In this document: piece by piece, positions 1 to 9,036 of the stretch
How the letters are laid out: each line of letters opens with the position of its first letter
Numbering within the stretch: the stretch's first letter is position 1
NCBI RefSeq assembly: GCF_963931675.1
Contig: NZ_OZ007039.1
Location: 1,397,657-1,461,656 of the forward strand
Direction of reading: 5' to 3'
Source: an uncultured Alistipes sp.
GTDB lineage: Bacteria > Bacteroidota > Bacteroidia > Bacteroidales > Rikenellaceae
DNA: 64,000 nt
The notes under the pieces: generated by a model
Seen by the model: the letters and a program-made list of their open reading frames with translations, nothing else
Told to the model about the DNA's origin: nothing
Databases searched by the model: none
Position numbers and translations under genes: made by a program

Positions 1-726
1 AACCGTCGTGGTCGGCGTTGGATTGAACATTCCCAATAACCATATGGAGGGCAGTCCGGTTTGCTTGGTCCAGGTATTTTCTCCTTGATTGGTGATGATG
101 TTCTCCGTACCGTAGGCAATCATTTTCAACGTTGAGGGAATCTCCGTGCCGAGCAGTTCCGCTGCGGTTTTGCGATCCAACAAGGAAATTGTACGTTCAA
201 TCCCGATTTTGAGTTCCGAATCTGCCGCGTTTATGAGTGTAGTTTCTTTGGTAAATTTCACACTTGAGGAGGTTTGTTCTGCTATGTTATAAGTTTCGGT
301 GTCTATGACTGCAGGAACGCGCCAATTTTCATAAACCTGTTCCTGTCCGTTTTTGAAGTACAGGGAGAAAGGGCCTCCTTCCGGTCCTAACCAGAAACGC
401 TCTTCTCCGCCAACGGGATTGAATTGAGGATTGATTTCTCCGGATTCAATCAGTTTGTAATTGATCCATCCGAAACTATTCCCAGCATCACCATCGGCAG
501 TAGATGTCATTACACGGCCTTGGTATGCGGGAATAATCATAATTTTTGAAAGTCCGTCAGAACTGGAGAGTTCAAGGAAAGAGATTTTATGCTGCTTGAA
601 AAATGCAGCGTCATATCCGTAAGAGCCCATTTCATATGTTGTTTTATCGCAGCAGGCAGTCAACATGATGGATGCTGTTGCGAGAGTTAGAATGGAATGA
701 ATGCGTTTCAAATGAATGCGTTTCAT
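1..726 (-). CDS. Lipoprotein resembling the DUF6786 family (3' end outside window)
   Basis: The frame is open from an ATG at 726 to the left edge (242 codons). The N-terminus has a basic start, a hydrophobic stretch and a lipobox-like LTACC, so it should be a lipoprotein. The body has the pattern IIPAYQGRVMTST, then GGEERFWLGPEGGPFSLYF, which I recognise from the DUF6786 family of Bacteroidetes; the function of that family is not established. It starts 14 bp after the fucI stop on the same strand, so it is probably cotranscribed with it. A role in sugar sensing or use is inference from context only. The first codons contain a 15-bp tandem duplication, which leaves the exact start uncertain. 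Confidence 0.6.
   Translation of the reverse strand, partial: MKRIHLKRIHSILTLATASIMLTACCDKTTYEMGSYGYDAAFFKQHKISFLELSSSDGLSKIMIIPAYQGRVMTSTADGDAGNSFGWINYKLIESGEINPQFNPVGGEERFWLGPEGGPFSLYFKNGQEQVYENWRVPAVIDTETYNIAEQTSSSVKFTKETTLINAADSELKIGIERTISLLDRKTAAELLGTEIPSTLKMIAYGTENIITNQGENTWTKQTGLPSIWLLGMFNPTPTTTV
696..725. repeat. 15-bp tandem duplication at the start of the lipoprotein gene
   Basis: The unit AATGAATGCGTTTCA occurs twice in direct succession (696-710 and 711-725). Read on the minus strand it doubles five codons, giving KRIH-L-KRIH at the N-terminus. Being a multiple of three it keeps the frame and lengthens the basic n-region of the signal peptide. Confidence 0.85.
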
Positions 727-740
727 GAAAATATTTTTTG

Positions 741-2516
741 TTATTTGTATATGGGGCCGAAGGTGCTGCAAGCCCGGAAATCTGCATCCTCGGAATTAGA
801 GCCGAAAGCATTCCAGACAGATGGTCTGAATATTAGTTTTTCGTCGATGTTGTGCATGCATACAGGGATTCTGAGCATGGCCGCTAGGGTGATAATGTCG
901 GCTCCGATGTGCCCGAAAGAGATGGCTCCATGATTGGCGCCCCAGTGGCTCATGACAGAATATACGTCTCTAAAAGGCCCATGTCCGGTAAGGCGGGGTG
1001 CGAACCAAGTCGTGGGCCATGTTTTGTCGGTCCTTTCATTGATGATGCGATAGATTTCTGGGTCGACATTTACGGCCCAACCCTCTGCGATTTGGAGCGA
1101 GGGCCCAAGTCCCTTAACAAGGTTAATCCGGCACATGGTGACGGGCATCTCTCCACGAGTTAGGAATGTGGAAGAAAAACCTCCCCCTCGCATGTATTCC
1201 CGACTTGCAGGATGCCAGGTAGTGGCATCGAGGCAGGACTCAACCTCCTGTTGAGAAATTTCCCAGAAGGGTTTCATAACAGGATTGCCGTTTTCAGTTT
1301 GTTGCCCGGTGGCATCGAGACAGCAGGAACCGGAGTTAATCAAGTGTATGATGCCGTTGGCCGCGGTTCCTTGAAGTTCTTTTCCTGTTACTCGTTTTAC
1401 GGCTTCGGGACTCCAGAATGTTCGAACGTCGGCGAACATCTGTGCTCGGTTGGTGAGCAGATGCATGAGCAACATGCTAACACCGTTGAGGGTGTCATTT
1501 TCGGTGGCAAAAGTGTAAGCCTGCCGGATTCCGTTCCAGTCGAAGGAGGAGTTGAGTATGGCTTCGGAGAAATCTCCATCGGGCTTAAAGTCAGTCCACT
1601 GCCGCTGTCCCTGAAAGCCTCCGACGATGGCATTGTGCCCCATAGCCTCTTCCTCAAATCCGGATTCGGCAAGCTTCGGATTTCCTATCATCAGATCTCT
1701 GAAGATGAGAGTCATCTTTACAACGTATTCCCAGATGGCGTCTTTTTCTTGCCGGGAATATATCAGGTGTTCTGGGTTATAGTCTTTGCCTTCATTTTTT
1801 TTGCAATACTTTTCGGTCCACGCCATTGCTCGATGAAACTCCTCTGGGTCATAAATTCCCAATTGGATACGACGTTCGATCTCACTGGCATCTACGGCTT
1901 CGTTGCGCATGCCGAGATACTCTTGGAAGAAATCGGGATTAGGCATGGACCCGGCGATTCCCATGGATACGGAACCGACAGACAAATAGGATTTTCCTCT
2001 CATCTGCATGACAGCCAAGGCTGCACGGCCAAAACGAAGGAGCTTTTCGTGGACATCGTTGGGAATGGCACGATCGGTGATATCCTGGACGTCGTGGCCG
2101 TAGATTCCGAAGGCAGGAAGCCCTTTTTGATTGTGTCCAGCCAATGCAGAAGCTAGGTATACGGCCCCCGGACGTTCGGTGCCATTAAATCCCCAAATCG
2201 CTTTAGGCGTAAGGGGATCCATGTCGATGGTCTCTGCACCATAGCACCAGCAAGGGGTGACAGAAATGACAGCACCTACTTTATTATTGCGGAATTTATC
2301 GGCAGCCATGGCTGCTTCGGTTACGCCTCCAATGGTTCGGTCTGCGATCACACACTCCACAGGTGCGCCGTCTGCATAGCGCAGATTCTTTTCATAAAGT
2401 TCTGCCACATTGTGTGCCATGGCCATTGTCATCTCTTCAAGGGATTCACGGATGCCTCCGCGGCGTCCGTCTATGATCGGCCGTATTCCGATCCGAGGAT
2501 GATTTGTCATATTCAT
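741..2516 (-). CDS. fucI: L-fucose isomerase
   Basis: Converts L-fucose to L-fuculose in the cytoplasm, the first step of fucose catabolism; FucI enzymes often also take D-arabinose. The 591-residue length equals that of E. coli FucI, and family blocks are seen throughout: [16 protein letters not shown] near the start, [15 protein letters not shown] around residue 110, [17 protein letters not shown] near residue 540, and the C-terminal [15 protein letters not shown]. It lies 58 bp downstream of a LacI-type regulator, with an operator-like palindrome between them, so it is probably controlled by that protein. No fuculokinase, aldolase or fucose permease is visible; they may lie left of the window. 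Two ATGs (2516 and 2510) are possible starts. Confidence 0.95.
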   Translation of the reverse strand: MNMTNHPRIGIRPIIDGRRGGIRESLEEMTMAMAHNVAELYEKNLRYADGAPVECVIADRTIGGVTEAAMAADKFRNNKVGAVISVTPCWCYGAETIDMDPLTPKAIWGFNGTERPGAVYLASALAGHNQKGLPAFGIYGHDVQDITDRAIPNDVHEKLLRFGRAALAVMQMRGKSYLSVGSVSMGIAGSMPNPDFFQEYLGMRNEAVDASEIERRIQLGIYDPEEFHRAMAWTEKYCKKNEGKDYNPEHLIYSRQEKDAIWEYVVKMTLIFRDLMIGNPKLAESGFEEEAMGHNAIVGGFQGQRQWTDFKPDGDFSEAILNSSFDWNGIRQAYTFATENDTLNGVSMLLMHLLTNRAQMFADVRTFWSPEAVKRVTGKELQGTAANGIIHLINSGSCCLDATGQQTENGNPVMKPFWEISQQEVESCLDATTWHPASREYMRGGGFSSTFLTRGEMPVTMCRINLVKGLGPSLQIAEGWAVNVDPEIYRIINERTDKTWPTTWFAPRLTGHGPFRDVYSVMSHWGANHGAISFGHIGADIITLAAMLRIPVCMHNIDEKLIFRPSVWNAFGSNSEDADFRACSTFGPIYK

Positions 2517-2541
2517 AAAATTTAATGTTAGTGTTTTTTTT

Positions 2542-2557
2542 GCTATATCGTTTTAGC
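2542..2557 (-). promoter_or_regulatory. Candidate LacI-family operator upstream of fucI
   Basis: The 16-bp near-palindrome GCTAAAACGATATAGC (minus strand) lies 26 bp before the fucI start. It has the central CG usual for LacI-family operators and resembles a second site at 3688-3703 upstream of the regulator. Both are followed by AAAAA. Confidence 0.6.
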
Positions 2558-2574
2558 GCAATATCAAAAAAATA

Positions 2575-3597
2575 TCAACAAGAAGATGAGGCATTAACAA
2601 TTAATTCACCATCAATCTGAACACATTGAATAGCTCGATTTTCTTCTTCCAACATGTTTACCAATATCTCGACTGCTTTTTTCGATAACTTCTCTACGGG
2701 TTGCTTGATGTAGGATAAAGGAATCGAACATAATTCAAAAGCATCGCTTCCATCAAAACCGACTAATCCGAGTTCTCTGGGAATGGCTATTTTTTGTTCA
2801 CTAATTGCATAAAGACCAGCTACGGAGATGGTGTTGGTTGCAAAAAATAGAGCATCAATCCCCTTTTCTTTCATCTTTGCAATTACTTTGGCGGTTGATT
2901 TACGGAGGTTGTCTGATTTGGCAAAACCTATACATATCTCAGATTTGAGCCCGTGATCCTCCATGGCTGCCTTATATCCTTCGATTCGTTCTTGCATATG
3001 AGATAAAGAGATGTCGTATGCAACCATACCTATGCGGCAAAACCCTGCTTCAATCAAATGGCTGGTAGCTAAATATGCTGCTTTATGATTATTAAGTGTA
3101 ACATAGCTACTTTCAATATTTTTATAGGGACGGTCGAATTGTACAATGGGTATGTTGCTGTTAACTAATTGATGTATAAACTTTTCCGAGCGTTCGCATG
3201 GCGCAATGATAAATCCATCTACGCCGCGATTTATAAGGCTTTCGACAAGATCTTGCAGTTTTTGGGCATATTCATCGGAACTTCCAAAAAAAACCGTGTA
3301 ACCCAGTCGAGCCGCCACATCCTCCATACTCCGAACAATTTGGGCGAAAAAAATGTTGGAGATATCCGGAATAACCACGCCAATAACGCCTGATTTTCCG
3401 CTACGCAGATTTTTCGCTGCAATATTGGGCTTATAATTGAGATCTTTAGCGATTTGTATAATGTGACGAACTGTTTCTTCGCTAATCCGGTGCTCTTTGC
3501 CTTTGCCGTTAAGAGCAAAAGAGGTAAGGCTCGTCGAAACACCGGCTTGTCGTGCGATGTCTTTCAATGAAACTTTTTTTGTCTTCCGGTCAGTCAT
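2575..3597 (-). CDS. LacI-family transcriptional regulator
   Basis: DNA-binding repressor or activator of the LacI/GalR family, 340 residues, the usual length. Residues 8-60 form the helix-turn-helix and hinge helix (VSLKDIARQAGVSTSLTSFAL, then YKPNIAAKNLRSGKSGVIGV). The rest is a periplasmic-binding-protein fold (IGVVIPDISNIFFAQIVR; GVDGFIIAP; GLVGFDGSDAFELCSIPLSYIKQP). It precedes fucI on the same strand, so L-fucose or a downstream intermediate is the likely effector (inference). Matching palindromes before its own promoter and before fucI suggest autoregulation plus control of fucI. Confidence 0.93.
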   Translation of the reverse strand: MTDRKTKKVSLKDIARQAGVSTSLTSFALNGKGKEHRISEETVRHIIQIAKDLNYKPNIAAKNLRSGKSGVIGVVIPDISNIFFAQIVRSMEDVAARLGYTVFFGSSDEYAQKLQDLVESLINRGVDGFIIAPCERSEKFIHQLVNSNIPIVQFDRPYKNIESSYVTLNNHKAAYLATSHLIEAGFCRIGMVAYDISLSHMQERIEGYKAAMEDHGLKSEICIGFAKSDNLRKSTAKVIAKMKEKGIDALFFATNTISVAGLYAISEQKIAIPRELGLVGFDGSDAFELCSIPLSYIKQPVEKLSKKAVEILVNMLEEENRAIQCVQIDGELIVNASSSC

Positions 3598-3649
3598 GTG
3601 GGCGTTACTCTTTTATATTCGTAACAATTTGCCATAAAGCGACACTGGC

Positions 3650-3679
3650 AAAGATAAATATTAATTTGCAATATTCAAA
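3650..3679 (-). promoter_or_regulatory. Promoter of the LacI-family regulator gene
   Basis: On the minus strand TTTG (3679-3676), 18 bp, then TATCTTTG (3657-3650). This matches the Bacteroidetes -33/-7 pattern TTTG/TAnnTTTG. It lies about 55 bp before the start codon. Confidence 0.7.
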
Positions 3680-3687
3680 CATTTTTA

Positions 3688-3703
3688 GCAAAAACGTTAT
3701 AGC
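3688..3703. promoter_or_regulatory. Candidate LacI-family operator upstream of the regulator gene
   Basis: GCAAAAACGTTATAGC is a palindrome around a central CG with half-sites GC.A.AAC. It sits just upstream of the -33 element of the regulator promoter and matches the fucI site at 14 of 16 positions. Confidence 0.6.
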
Positions 3704-4105
3704 AAAAAGAGGAAATGTCCTCAAAAAGAGTGTCTGGGAAGGAACTCTCAGTTCTTTCAGATATGCAATATAGCAGGTCAACACGTCGCGGCGTGTTGAT
3801 CTAAGTTTTGTACTATATAGTCTACTCTCGAGGAATAATTCCCGATCCAGGTCGATCCGCGGCACCAGCGTCAGGTACGATTTCTTATCCCTGGCCGTTT
3901 TGCCCATTAGCCGCAGGAACAACTCCTCATTGAGGTTGGTTCTCTGTGGCCGTATTATGAATTTGGAGAAAATAGTTTTATTCTCTATTTTTATATTTAA
4001 GAAGCGTTTTTTGACTATGCAGAATCGAGCAATCCAGAGAATCTCGCTCGTCTCCAAATCGTTATCTATTAACTGTTAGACGCCTATAAGTGCCTGTCAT
4101 TCAAT
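3704..4105. other. Unassigned segment with a 150-codon open frame of unknown meaning
   Basis: This stretch between the regulator promoter and the insertion sequence has no gene I recognise. A minus-strand frame is open from 4057 to 3605 and would encode a basic protein (core NLNEELFLRLMGKTARDKKS, then RSTRRDVLTCYIAYLKELR). Its 3' end runs over the regulator promoter and the operator-like site, and its C-terminus is a hydrophobic run typical of chance translation. It may be debris of a mobile-element gene, but I cannot name one. Confidence 0.25.
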
Positions 4106-4114
4106 AGATGTTCT
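4106..4114. repeat. Target site duplication, left copy
   Basis: AGATGTTCT directly precedes the left inverted repeat of the insertion sequence and is repeated at 5440-5448, as expected for a 9-bp duplication made on insertion. Confidence 0.85.
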
Positions 4115-5439
4115 CATTAGTGTCCCGTTAAAATGGGACGAGTTAAACAATTAATCAAAAAGCCCCGGAATCAGGGGATCATTTAGATCTTTGACATCAT
4201 TGAAATTAGTCTTGTCGAACAGGTCACGCAAGTGGGTTTTGTCAGTCAATGATATGCTGAGAATTTGCAAAACTTCATAGGTTGAACGTTTCAACTTCAT
4301 ATCATGTTGGACAATAGCCACAAGACAGTACGTGATAATAGCCACACTGATTTGTATGCGAACAGCGTTCTCTGCTGTGCCCCAGAATTTCTTTATCTTG
4401 AGATGCTGCTTGAGCCATTTGAAGAACAGCTCGATTAACCATCTTTTCTTATAAAGATTGGCGACATCCAGTGCAGAAAGTTGTTTTGCATTCGTCAAGA
4501 AAGTGAACTCACGGTCATCCTCTTCGTCGTAATATCGGACGAGTCTGAATGACTCAGGATATTTTTTCTCGGAGAGATATCCGGTCAGTTTCACTTCCGC
4601 ATCTGTCATTATGTTCTTTGGCATTCTTCGCTTCCATTTGACTGTCTTATACTTTAAGTTTGTCTTGGCTCTGACAACAAAGAAAGAGTCTGTAAGATGT
4701 ATCCTATAGAGTTCTTTAAAGGAGTCATAAGCCCTGTCGAATATATAATAAGCATTTGGTTCATAATGGATTGAAGACATTGCTGTGGAATCATGCTTTG
4801 AAGCAGTGGTTACGGTATAGAAAGCAGGAACTTGTGCTTCAATGTCGTATAAGACATGAGCTTTCACCCCTCCTTTCTTGCTTCGGAACTTTGCCCATGG
4901 GAATGTTGCAAGACACAACGGAATCGTTGTTGAATCAAACGCATATTTCTTTCCGGAAATGTCAAGGATGTTGGTCGTCCGCTTCTCGCAGGCTTCCTTC
5001 ATCATATAGAATGCAAAGTCTTCGAAGATTCTGTAATCACGGTTCTGGTTGGCTGTCGCAAGAGTTGTTTTGGCTATCGGTTCACGACCTAAACCAAGAT
5101 GATATTGCTTGGCCCTATGCGCCTCGAAAGCAACGATTAAGTCTCGCAGGCTTTCACGGTTACTCAGTTGTCCAAACATCATCGCGAGCATCTGATTCCA
5201 GCAAGTAAAATGTTTCACATATCTGTTGCCATCATACTTGCGAACATAGTTGTTGAACTGAGTCCTGTTCAGAAAAGCGGTTAATTGAGAGAATACGTAT
5301 TTGTCTTGGAACATAGCAGCCATTTGTATTAGACTGCAAAGTTGCAAAATCAAGTCCGTTTCATTTCAAAAAACCGTGTAATTGACTATATTTCAATAAT
5401 TTCAAAGAACTATTTATCCACTTTTACGGGACAGTAGTG
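4115..5439. mobile_element. IS4-family insertion sequence, complete (1325 bp)
   Basis: The ends are imperfect inverted repeats: CATTAGTGTCCCGTTAAAA at the left and CACTACTGTCCCGTAAAAG read inward from the right. They are flanked by identical 9-bp repeats. One transposase gene on the minus strand fills the element. The intact ends, intact gene and perfect target duplication suggest a recent and possibly still mobile insertion. It landed in the region of a broken tyrosine integrase gene. Confidence 0.9.
4151..5353 (-). CDS. IS4-family transposase with DUF4372-type N-terminus
   Basis: DDE transposase of 400 residues. The N-terminal part (QLTAFLNRTQFNNYVRKYDG; MFGQLSNRESLRDL) resembles the DUF4372 domain that opens many Bacteroidetes IS4 transposases. 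Catalytic residues are visible: Asp in YAFDSTTIPL (about residue 138), Asp in YYIFDRAYD, and the IS4 signature Y-x2-R-x3-E-x6-K in YKKRWLIELFFKWLKQ (about residue 310). No frameshift is seen, so it should be active on its cognate ends. Confidence 0.93.
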   Translation of the reverse strand: MILQLCSLIQMAAMFQDKYVFSQLTAFLNRTQFNNYVRKYDGNRYVKHFTCWNQMLAMMFGQLSNRESLRDLIVAFEAHRAKQYHLGLGREPIAKTTLATANQNRDYRIFEDFAFYMMKEACEKRTTNILDISGKKYAFDSTTIPLCLATFPWAKFRSKKGGVKAHVLYDIEAQVPAFYTVTTASKHDSTAMSSIHYEPNAYYIFDRAYDSFKELYRIHLTDSFFVVRAKTNLKYKTVKWKRRMPKNIMTDAEVKLTGYLSEKKYPESFRLVRYYDEEDDREFTFLTNAKQLSALDVANLYKKRWLIELFFKWLKQHLKIKKFWGTAENAVRIQISVAIITYCLVAIVQHDMKLKRSTYEVLQILSISLTDKTHLRDLFDKTNFNDVKDLNDPLIPGLFD

Positions 5440-5448
5440 AGATGTTCT
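5440..5448. repeat. Target site duplication, right copy
   Basis: Second copy of AGATGTTCT, directly after the right end of the insertion sequence. Confidence 0.85.
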
Positions 5449-6524
5449 AAATAGTAATGCCTTGCGCAATAGGTCGTCAATGGAACCTCCAATCCGATCT
5501 GTTCTCCCAGCACTTTCAATTCCCGATTGATCTTTGCCAGCACCTTATGGATGCGGTTGAAAATCTGCTGTGCGGTCTTGTGTTCCGCTCGGTCGAGAAT
5601 CGGGAAGATATAATCTTCTTGTGCGTGGTTGTCCCTGCTGTATTTCCCGATAATCTGCAAGGCGTTCGGCACGAGCTGAAAGGATAGCAGTTTCTGGGTT
5701 TTGTGACGGGAGTAATAGATTCTGCCTTTTATGAGGTCCTTGTAACGTAGCCGTGCCATGTCTCCGAAATTCATTCCTGCCGTAAAGTAGGAGAACAGGA
5801 ATAAATCCTTGGCAAGTTGTCGGTACTCCGTTGTATGTCCCTCTGTAATTTCGAGATCAATCAACCGTTGGATGTCCTCTTTGTCGATGGCTCGTTTGCG
5901 GGTCTTGGCCCACAAACTGCCCACTTGGTAAAGGCTGAACGGATTTTGTTTGGTCTCGATCCGCCCCTCTTTGACCGCCTTGTTGTAGATGGCCTTGAAG
6001 ATGGCGAACCGTGTGGCGATGCTGTTGTCCTTGTTGCCGCGTTTCCGCAGGTATAGTTCCAGCCCTTTCAGATAGTCGAGGTCGATGGCTTCCATGGCCA
6101 TGCTGGTCGGTTTGTAGCCTTCCAACACTTGCAGGGCATATCGGTGTTTGGTCGCCGAATGAATCTTGCCGAGCGATTCCAACCGTTCGATCTCCTCGTT
6201 GAATCCTTGTTCGATGGTGATTCCTGCGATATGGGCGGTTTTTACCTCAAACAGCGTATCGAAGTTTACAGGAATATCCAACGCCTCCAGCCTTTTGATC
6301 TTCTTCTGAAATCCTGTTAATGTGCCGTCGATCTTGCTTTGCAGGGCGGCACGATCGGGACAATCCGCCGTCAGCATTTCGGCTTCTTTGTCCCAGTAAT
6401 GCGGCTCTACGGAGATGCCGAGCGAGACGAGTTTGTGGGCTCGTTGGTGGGTGAAGCGGATCGCCAAAGGGGATTTGCCGTTTTTGTAAATGATCTCGCT
6501 TCGACAGATTGTTTTGATTTTCAT
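5440..6524 (-). pseudogene. Tyrosine integrase, C-terminally truncated, cut by the IS
   Basis: Bacteroidetes-type tyrosine recombinase. It starts at an ATG (6524) with an arm-binding domain (SLGISVEPHYWDKEAEML), then a SAM-like core-binding domain (residues 100-210), then the catalytic domain with Arg in GMNFGDMARLRYKDL and Lys in YYSRHKTQKL. It reaches box II (LTTYCARH) and then loses similarity; the final helix region and the Tyr nucleophile are missing. The frame now runs 16 bp into the IS and stops at 5424. Removing the IS does not restore the family sequence (a stop follows within about ten codons), so the gene was already broken. It lies next to the 3' end of tRNA-Thr, the usual place for such an integrase. 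Confidence 0.88.
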
Positions 6525-6626
6525 GTGTTTGCGTATTAGGCAAACAACACGGGGCGTCTGAATTTTATGTGTAACATTTGCGCTCGGAAGCCCTTTTTTG
6601 CCCCTTTTTCACTCTCGAAACGGCAC

Positions 6627-6658
6627 AAAAAAAGAGGCTACTTAAATCGTAACCTCTT
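6627..6658 (-). terminator. Intrinsic terminator of tRNA-Thr
   Basis: Directly downstream of the tRNA on the minus strand: arms AAGAGGTTAC and GTAGCCTCTT around a short loop, followed by seven T residues. Confidence 0.75.
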
Positions 6659-6667
6659 GATTTTGAG

Positions 6668-6739
6668 AGCCGAATCCGAGATTTGAACTCGGGACCCCTT
6701 CATTACGAGTGAAGTGCTCTACCGCTGAGCTAATTCGGC
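6668..6739 (-). tRNA. tRNA-Thr (anticodon CGT)
   Basis: A 72-nt cloverleaf. The acceptor stem GCCGAAT pairs with ATTCGGC and the discriminator is T; CCA is not encoded. The D-arm is TAGCTCAGCGGTAGAGC, the anticodon stem-loop is CTTCA-CTCGTAA-TGAAG with anticodon CGT, and the T-loop is GTTCAAATC. It reads ACG threonine codons. The 3' half is the probable attachment site of the island carrying the integrase remnant. Confidence 0.95.
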
Positions 6740-6890
6740 TTTCAACAGCCCGGAGGAACTTCGGTTCTATGCCCTACCGTTCGCTTCGGGACTGCAAATA
6801 TCAGAAAAAAATTTTTTTCTCGCAACAATTTTGTAAAAATTCTCTCAAATCTTGTTATATTCGCATTCACACAGACCCTGATAGCTGTTT

Positions 6891-8363
6891 ATGATTACTT
6901 TTTTGATTTGTCTGGCTCTTTTGATCGGGGCCTATTTCACTTATGGACGCTATTTGGAGCGTTTGGTCGGAATCGACCCTTCGGCGGAGACTCCGTGCAA
7001 TCGGCTTTACGACGGTGTGGACTACGTACCGCTTCCCCGTTGGCGTATTTTTCTGATTCAACTGCTCAATATTGCAGGTCTCGGCCCGATTTTCGGTGCG
7101 GTTCTCGGTGCCGCCTATGGACCTGTGGCCTTTCTGTGGATCACCCTGGGAGGTATTTTCATGGGCGCGATGCACGATTTCATTTCGGGCGTGATCTCGT
7201 TGCGCCATGACGGTGCGAGCCTTCCGGAAATCACGGGGCGTTACCTCGGGGACAAGGTTAAAATCATCATGCGCCTTTTTTCTGCGGGACTGATGGTTCT
7301 TGTGGGTGCGGTTTTTCTTTCGCAGCCTGCGGAGCTGATCGCCAACCGGCTTGACATTCCGTCGCTGGAGGTCACGGCCTTCGGGGATTTTTCGTGGCTG
7401 CTGCTGATCATCCTGGGGGTTATTCTGCTCTATTACATAGCCGCGACGCTGCTTCCCGTGGACAAGATCATCGGGCGAATCTACCCGATTTTCGGATTTG
7501 CGCTGCTGTTCATGGCCCTGAGTATCCTTTTCGTGCTTTTGTTCAGCGGGGATTATACGATTCCGGAACTGACCTCCCTGCGGAACTGCATCTCCGACGC
7601 CAAGAATTTCCCGATTGTGCCGATGCTCTTCACGACGATTGCCTGCGGGGCGATTTCGGGTTTCCATGCTACGCAGTCGCCGTTGATGGCGCGCTGTATG
7701 CGCAACGAACGGGAGAGCCGTTCGGTATTCTACGGGGCGATGATCTCCGAATCGGTCATCGCCCTGATCTGGGCAGCCGTCGGCATGGCCTTCTGGGGAG
7801 GCGTTGAGGGACTGAATGCCGCCATTGCCGAATACAAGGGTTCTGCGGCGATCCTGGTTGACATCATCGCCACGAAGACCCTGGGCCCGGTCCTGGCGGG
7901 CTTTGTGATTTTCGGTGTCGTGGCCTGCGCCATCACTTCGGGAGATACGGCATTCCGGTCGGCACGTCTGATCGTGGCGGATTTCATGGGTATTGAACAG
8001 CGTTCGTTGCGCAAGCGTATCTATATCAGCATTCCGTTGTTCGCCATAGGGTTGCTGATCATCTTCGGGTTGCCGTTCCAGGCGATGTGGAGCTATTTTG
8101 CGTGGATGAACCAGACGCTTGCCGCCGTCACGTTGTGGATGATCGTCGTGTATCTGTGCCGTCGCGGCCGCGGTGTCTGGGTGGGTTTGCTCCCGGCGCT
8201 GATCATGACCTATGTCTGTGGGAGCTATGTGTTTGTCTCGCCGTTGATGTTCGGCATGACGGGTCGTCCGCTGGCCTACCTGCTGGGCGGGGTCCTCACG
8301 CTGGCAGTTTTTATTGTGATGATCGTCAAAATCCGTTGTGAATATGCAAAAGGCAAGGCTTGA
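6891..8363 (+). CDS. cstA: CstA-family peptide/pyruvate permease
   Basis: Multi-pass inner-membrane protein of the carbon starvation A family, which imports peptides or pyruvate in characterised bacteria. The 490 residues start with the family N-terminus (TYGRYLERLVGIDPS, then LYDGVDYVPLPRWRIF, IAGLGPIFGAVLGAAYGP) and carry the conserved GGIFMGAMHDF and CGAISGFHATQSPL blocks. It is shorter than E. coli CstA (about 700 residues), as is usual in Bacteroidetes, because the C-terminal part is reduced. The stop overlaps the next gene by 20 bp, so the two are probably translationally coupled. A possible promoter is TTTTG at 6829 with TATATTCG at 6856. Confidence 0.93.
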   Translation: MITFLICLALLIGAYFTYGRYLERLVGIDPSAETPCNRLYDGVDYVPLPRWRIFLIQLLNIAGLGPIFGAVLGAAYGPVAFLWITLGGIFMGAMHDFISGVISLRHDGASLPEITGRYLGDKVKIIMRLFSAGLMVLVGAVFLSQPAELIANRLDIPSLEVTAFGDFSWLLLIILGVILLYYIAATLLPVDKIIGRIYPIFGFALLFMALSILFVLLFSGDYTIPELTSLRNCISDAKNFPIVPMLFTTIACGAISGFHATQSPLMARCMRNERESRSVFYGAMISESVIALIWAAVGMAFWGGVEGLNAAIAEYKGSAAILVDIIATKTLGPVLAGFVIFGVVACAITSGDTAFRSARLIVADFMGIEQRSLRKRIYISIPLFAIGLLIIFGLPFQAMWSYFAWMNQTLAAVTLWMIVVYLCRRGRGVWVGLLPALIMTYVCGSYVFVSPLMFGMTGRPLAYLLGGVLTLAVFIVMIVKIRCEYAKGKA

Positions 8364-9036
8364 ACCCACGGCCGACCAGACTTTCGAGGTGGTGGGGAGC
8401 GGTCCCTACGATTTCGGACAGGTGCTGGACCAGACGCGCCGGATGCAGGAGGAGGGGGATGTCGAAGGTGCCTGTAATGCCCGTTTCCAGGCTTTCCAGC
8501 GCCTTGCGGAGCTCATTCCCGAGGATGAGGAGGTGAATCTCGAATGGAGCCACCGCAATTCGCGTGCGGCTCTGGAGTTGATCCGCGCCACGGCAATCGA
8601 CCATTTTCTGATCAATGACTTCGAGATGTCGGCGGCCCTGTTGGAGATGTTGCTGGATCTCGATCCGGAAGATCACCTGGAGGGGAGCCAGCTGCTGGCC
8701 TTCGACTATCTGGCCATGGGCGAGGATGAACTTTTCGACGAGGTGATCAACGATGTTTCGGACAAGTCTCCGGCCCGGGAGATCCTGTTGCTGTGGTCGG
8801 CCTACCGGCGGGACGGCCTGCTGCCGGCCGGGGAGTTGCAACGTTTCCGGACCCACTTTGCGCCGTGGTTTGCGGAGTTTACGGCTGCGGAGCATCCGGC
8901 CGACGCGGAGTACCTGCGGGACATCGAGAGCGAACACCCTACGGCCGCGGCGCAGGCCCGGGAGTTGTGGCTTCAGACCGAGAATCTGTGGTCGCTGTGG
9001 CCGGTCTTTATCGAAGCGCTGCGGGCCTCCCGTTGA
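8344..9036 (+). CDS. Tetratricopeptide-like helical protein of unknown function
   Basis: A 230-residue acidic, all-helical protein without signal peptide or membrane segment. Helix pairs such as RLAELIPEDEEVNLEWSHRN and AALLEMLLDLDPEDHLEGSQ look like degenerate TPR units, so a cytoplasmic scaffold role is plausible. It begins inside the end of cstA (ATG at 8344; a GTG at 8338 is an alternative), which implies coupling. The 252 bp after it, up to the sulfatase, show no gene or clear terminator. Confidence 0.6.
   Translation: MQKARLEPTADQTFEVVGSGPYDFGQVLDQTRRMQEEGDVEGACNARFQAFQRLAELIPEDEEVNLEWSHRNSRAALELIRATAIDHFLINDFEMSAALLEMLLDLDPEDHLEGSQLLAFDYLAMGEDELFDEVINDVSDKSPAREILLLWSAYRRDGLLPAGELQRFRTHFAPWFAEFTAAEHPADAEYLRDIESEHPTAAAQARELWLQTENLWSLWPVFIEALRASR

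Noticed and set aside
3605..4057. A 150-codon minus-strand frame as a real gene.
   Set aside because: It runs through the LacI promoter and operator-like site, has no family, and ends in a hydrophobic run from AT-rich DNA. Kept only as an unassigned segment.
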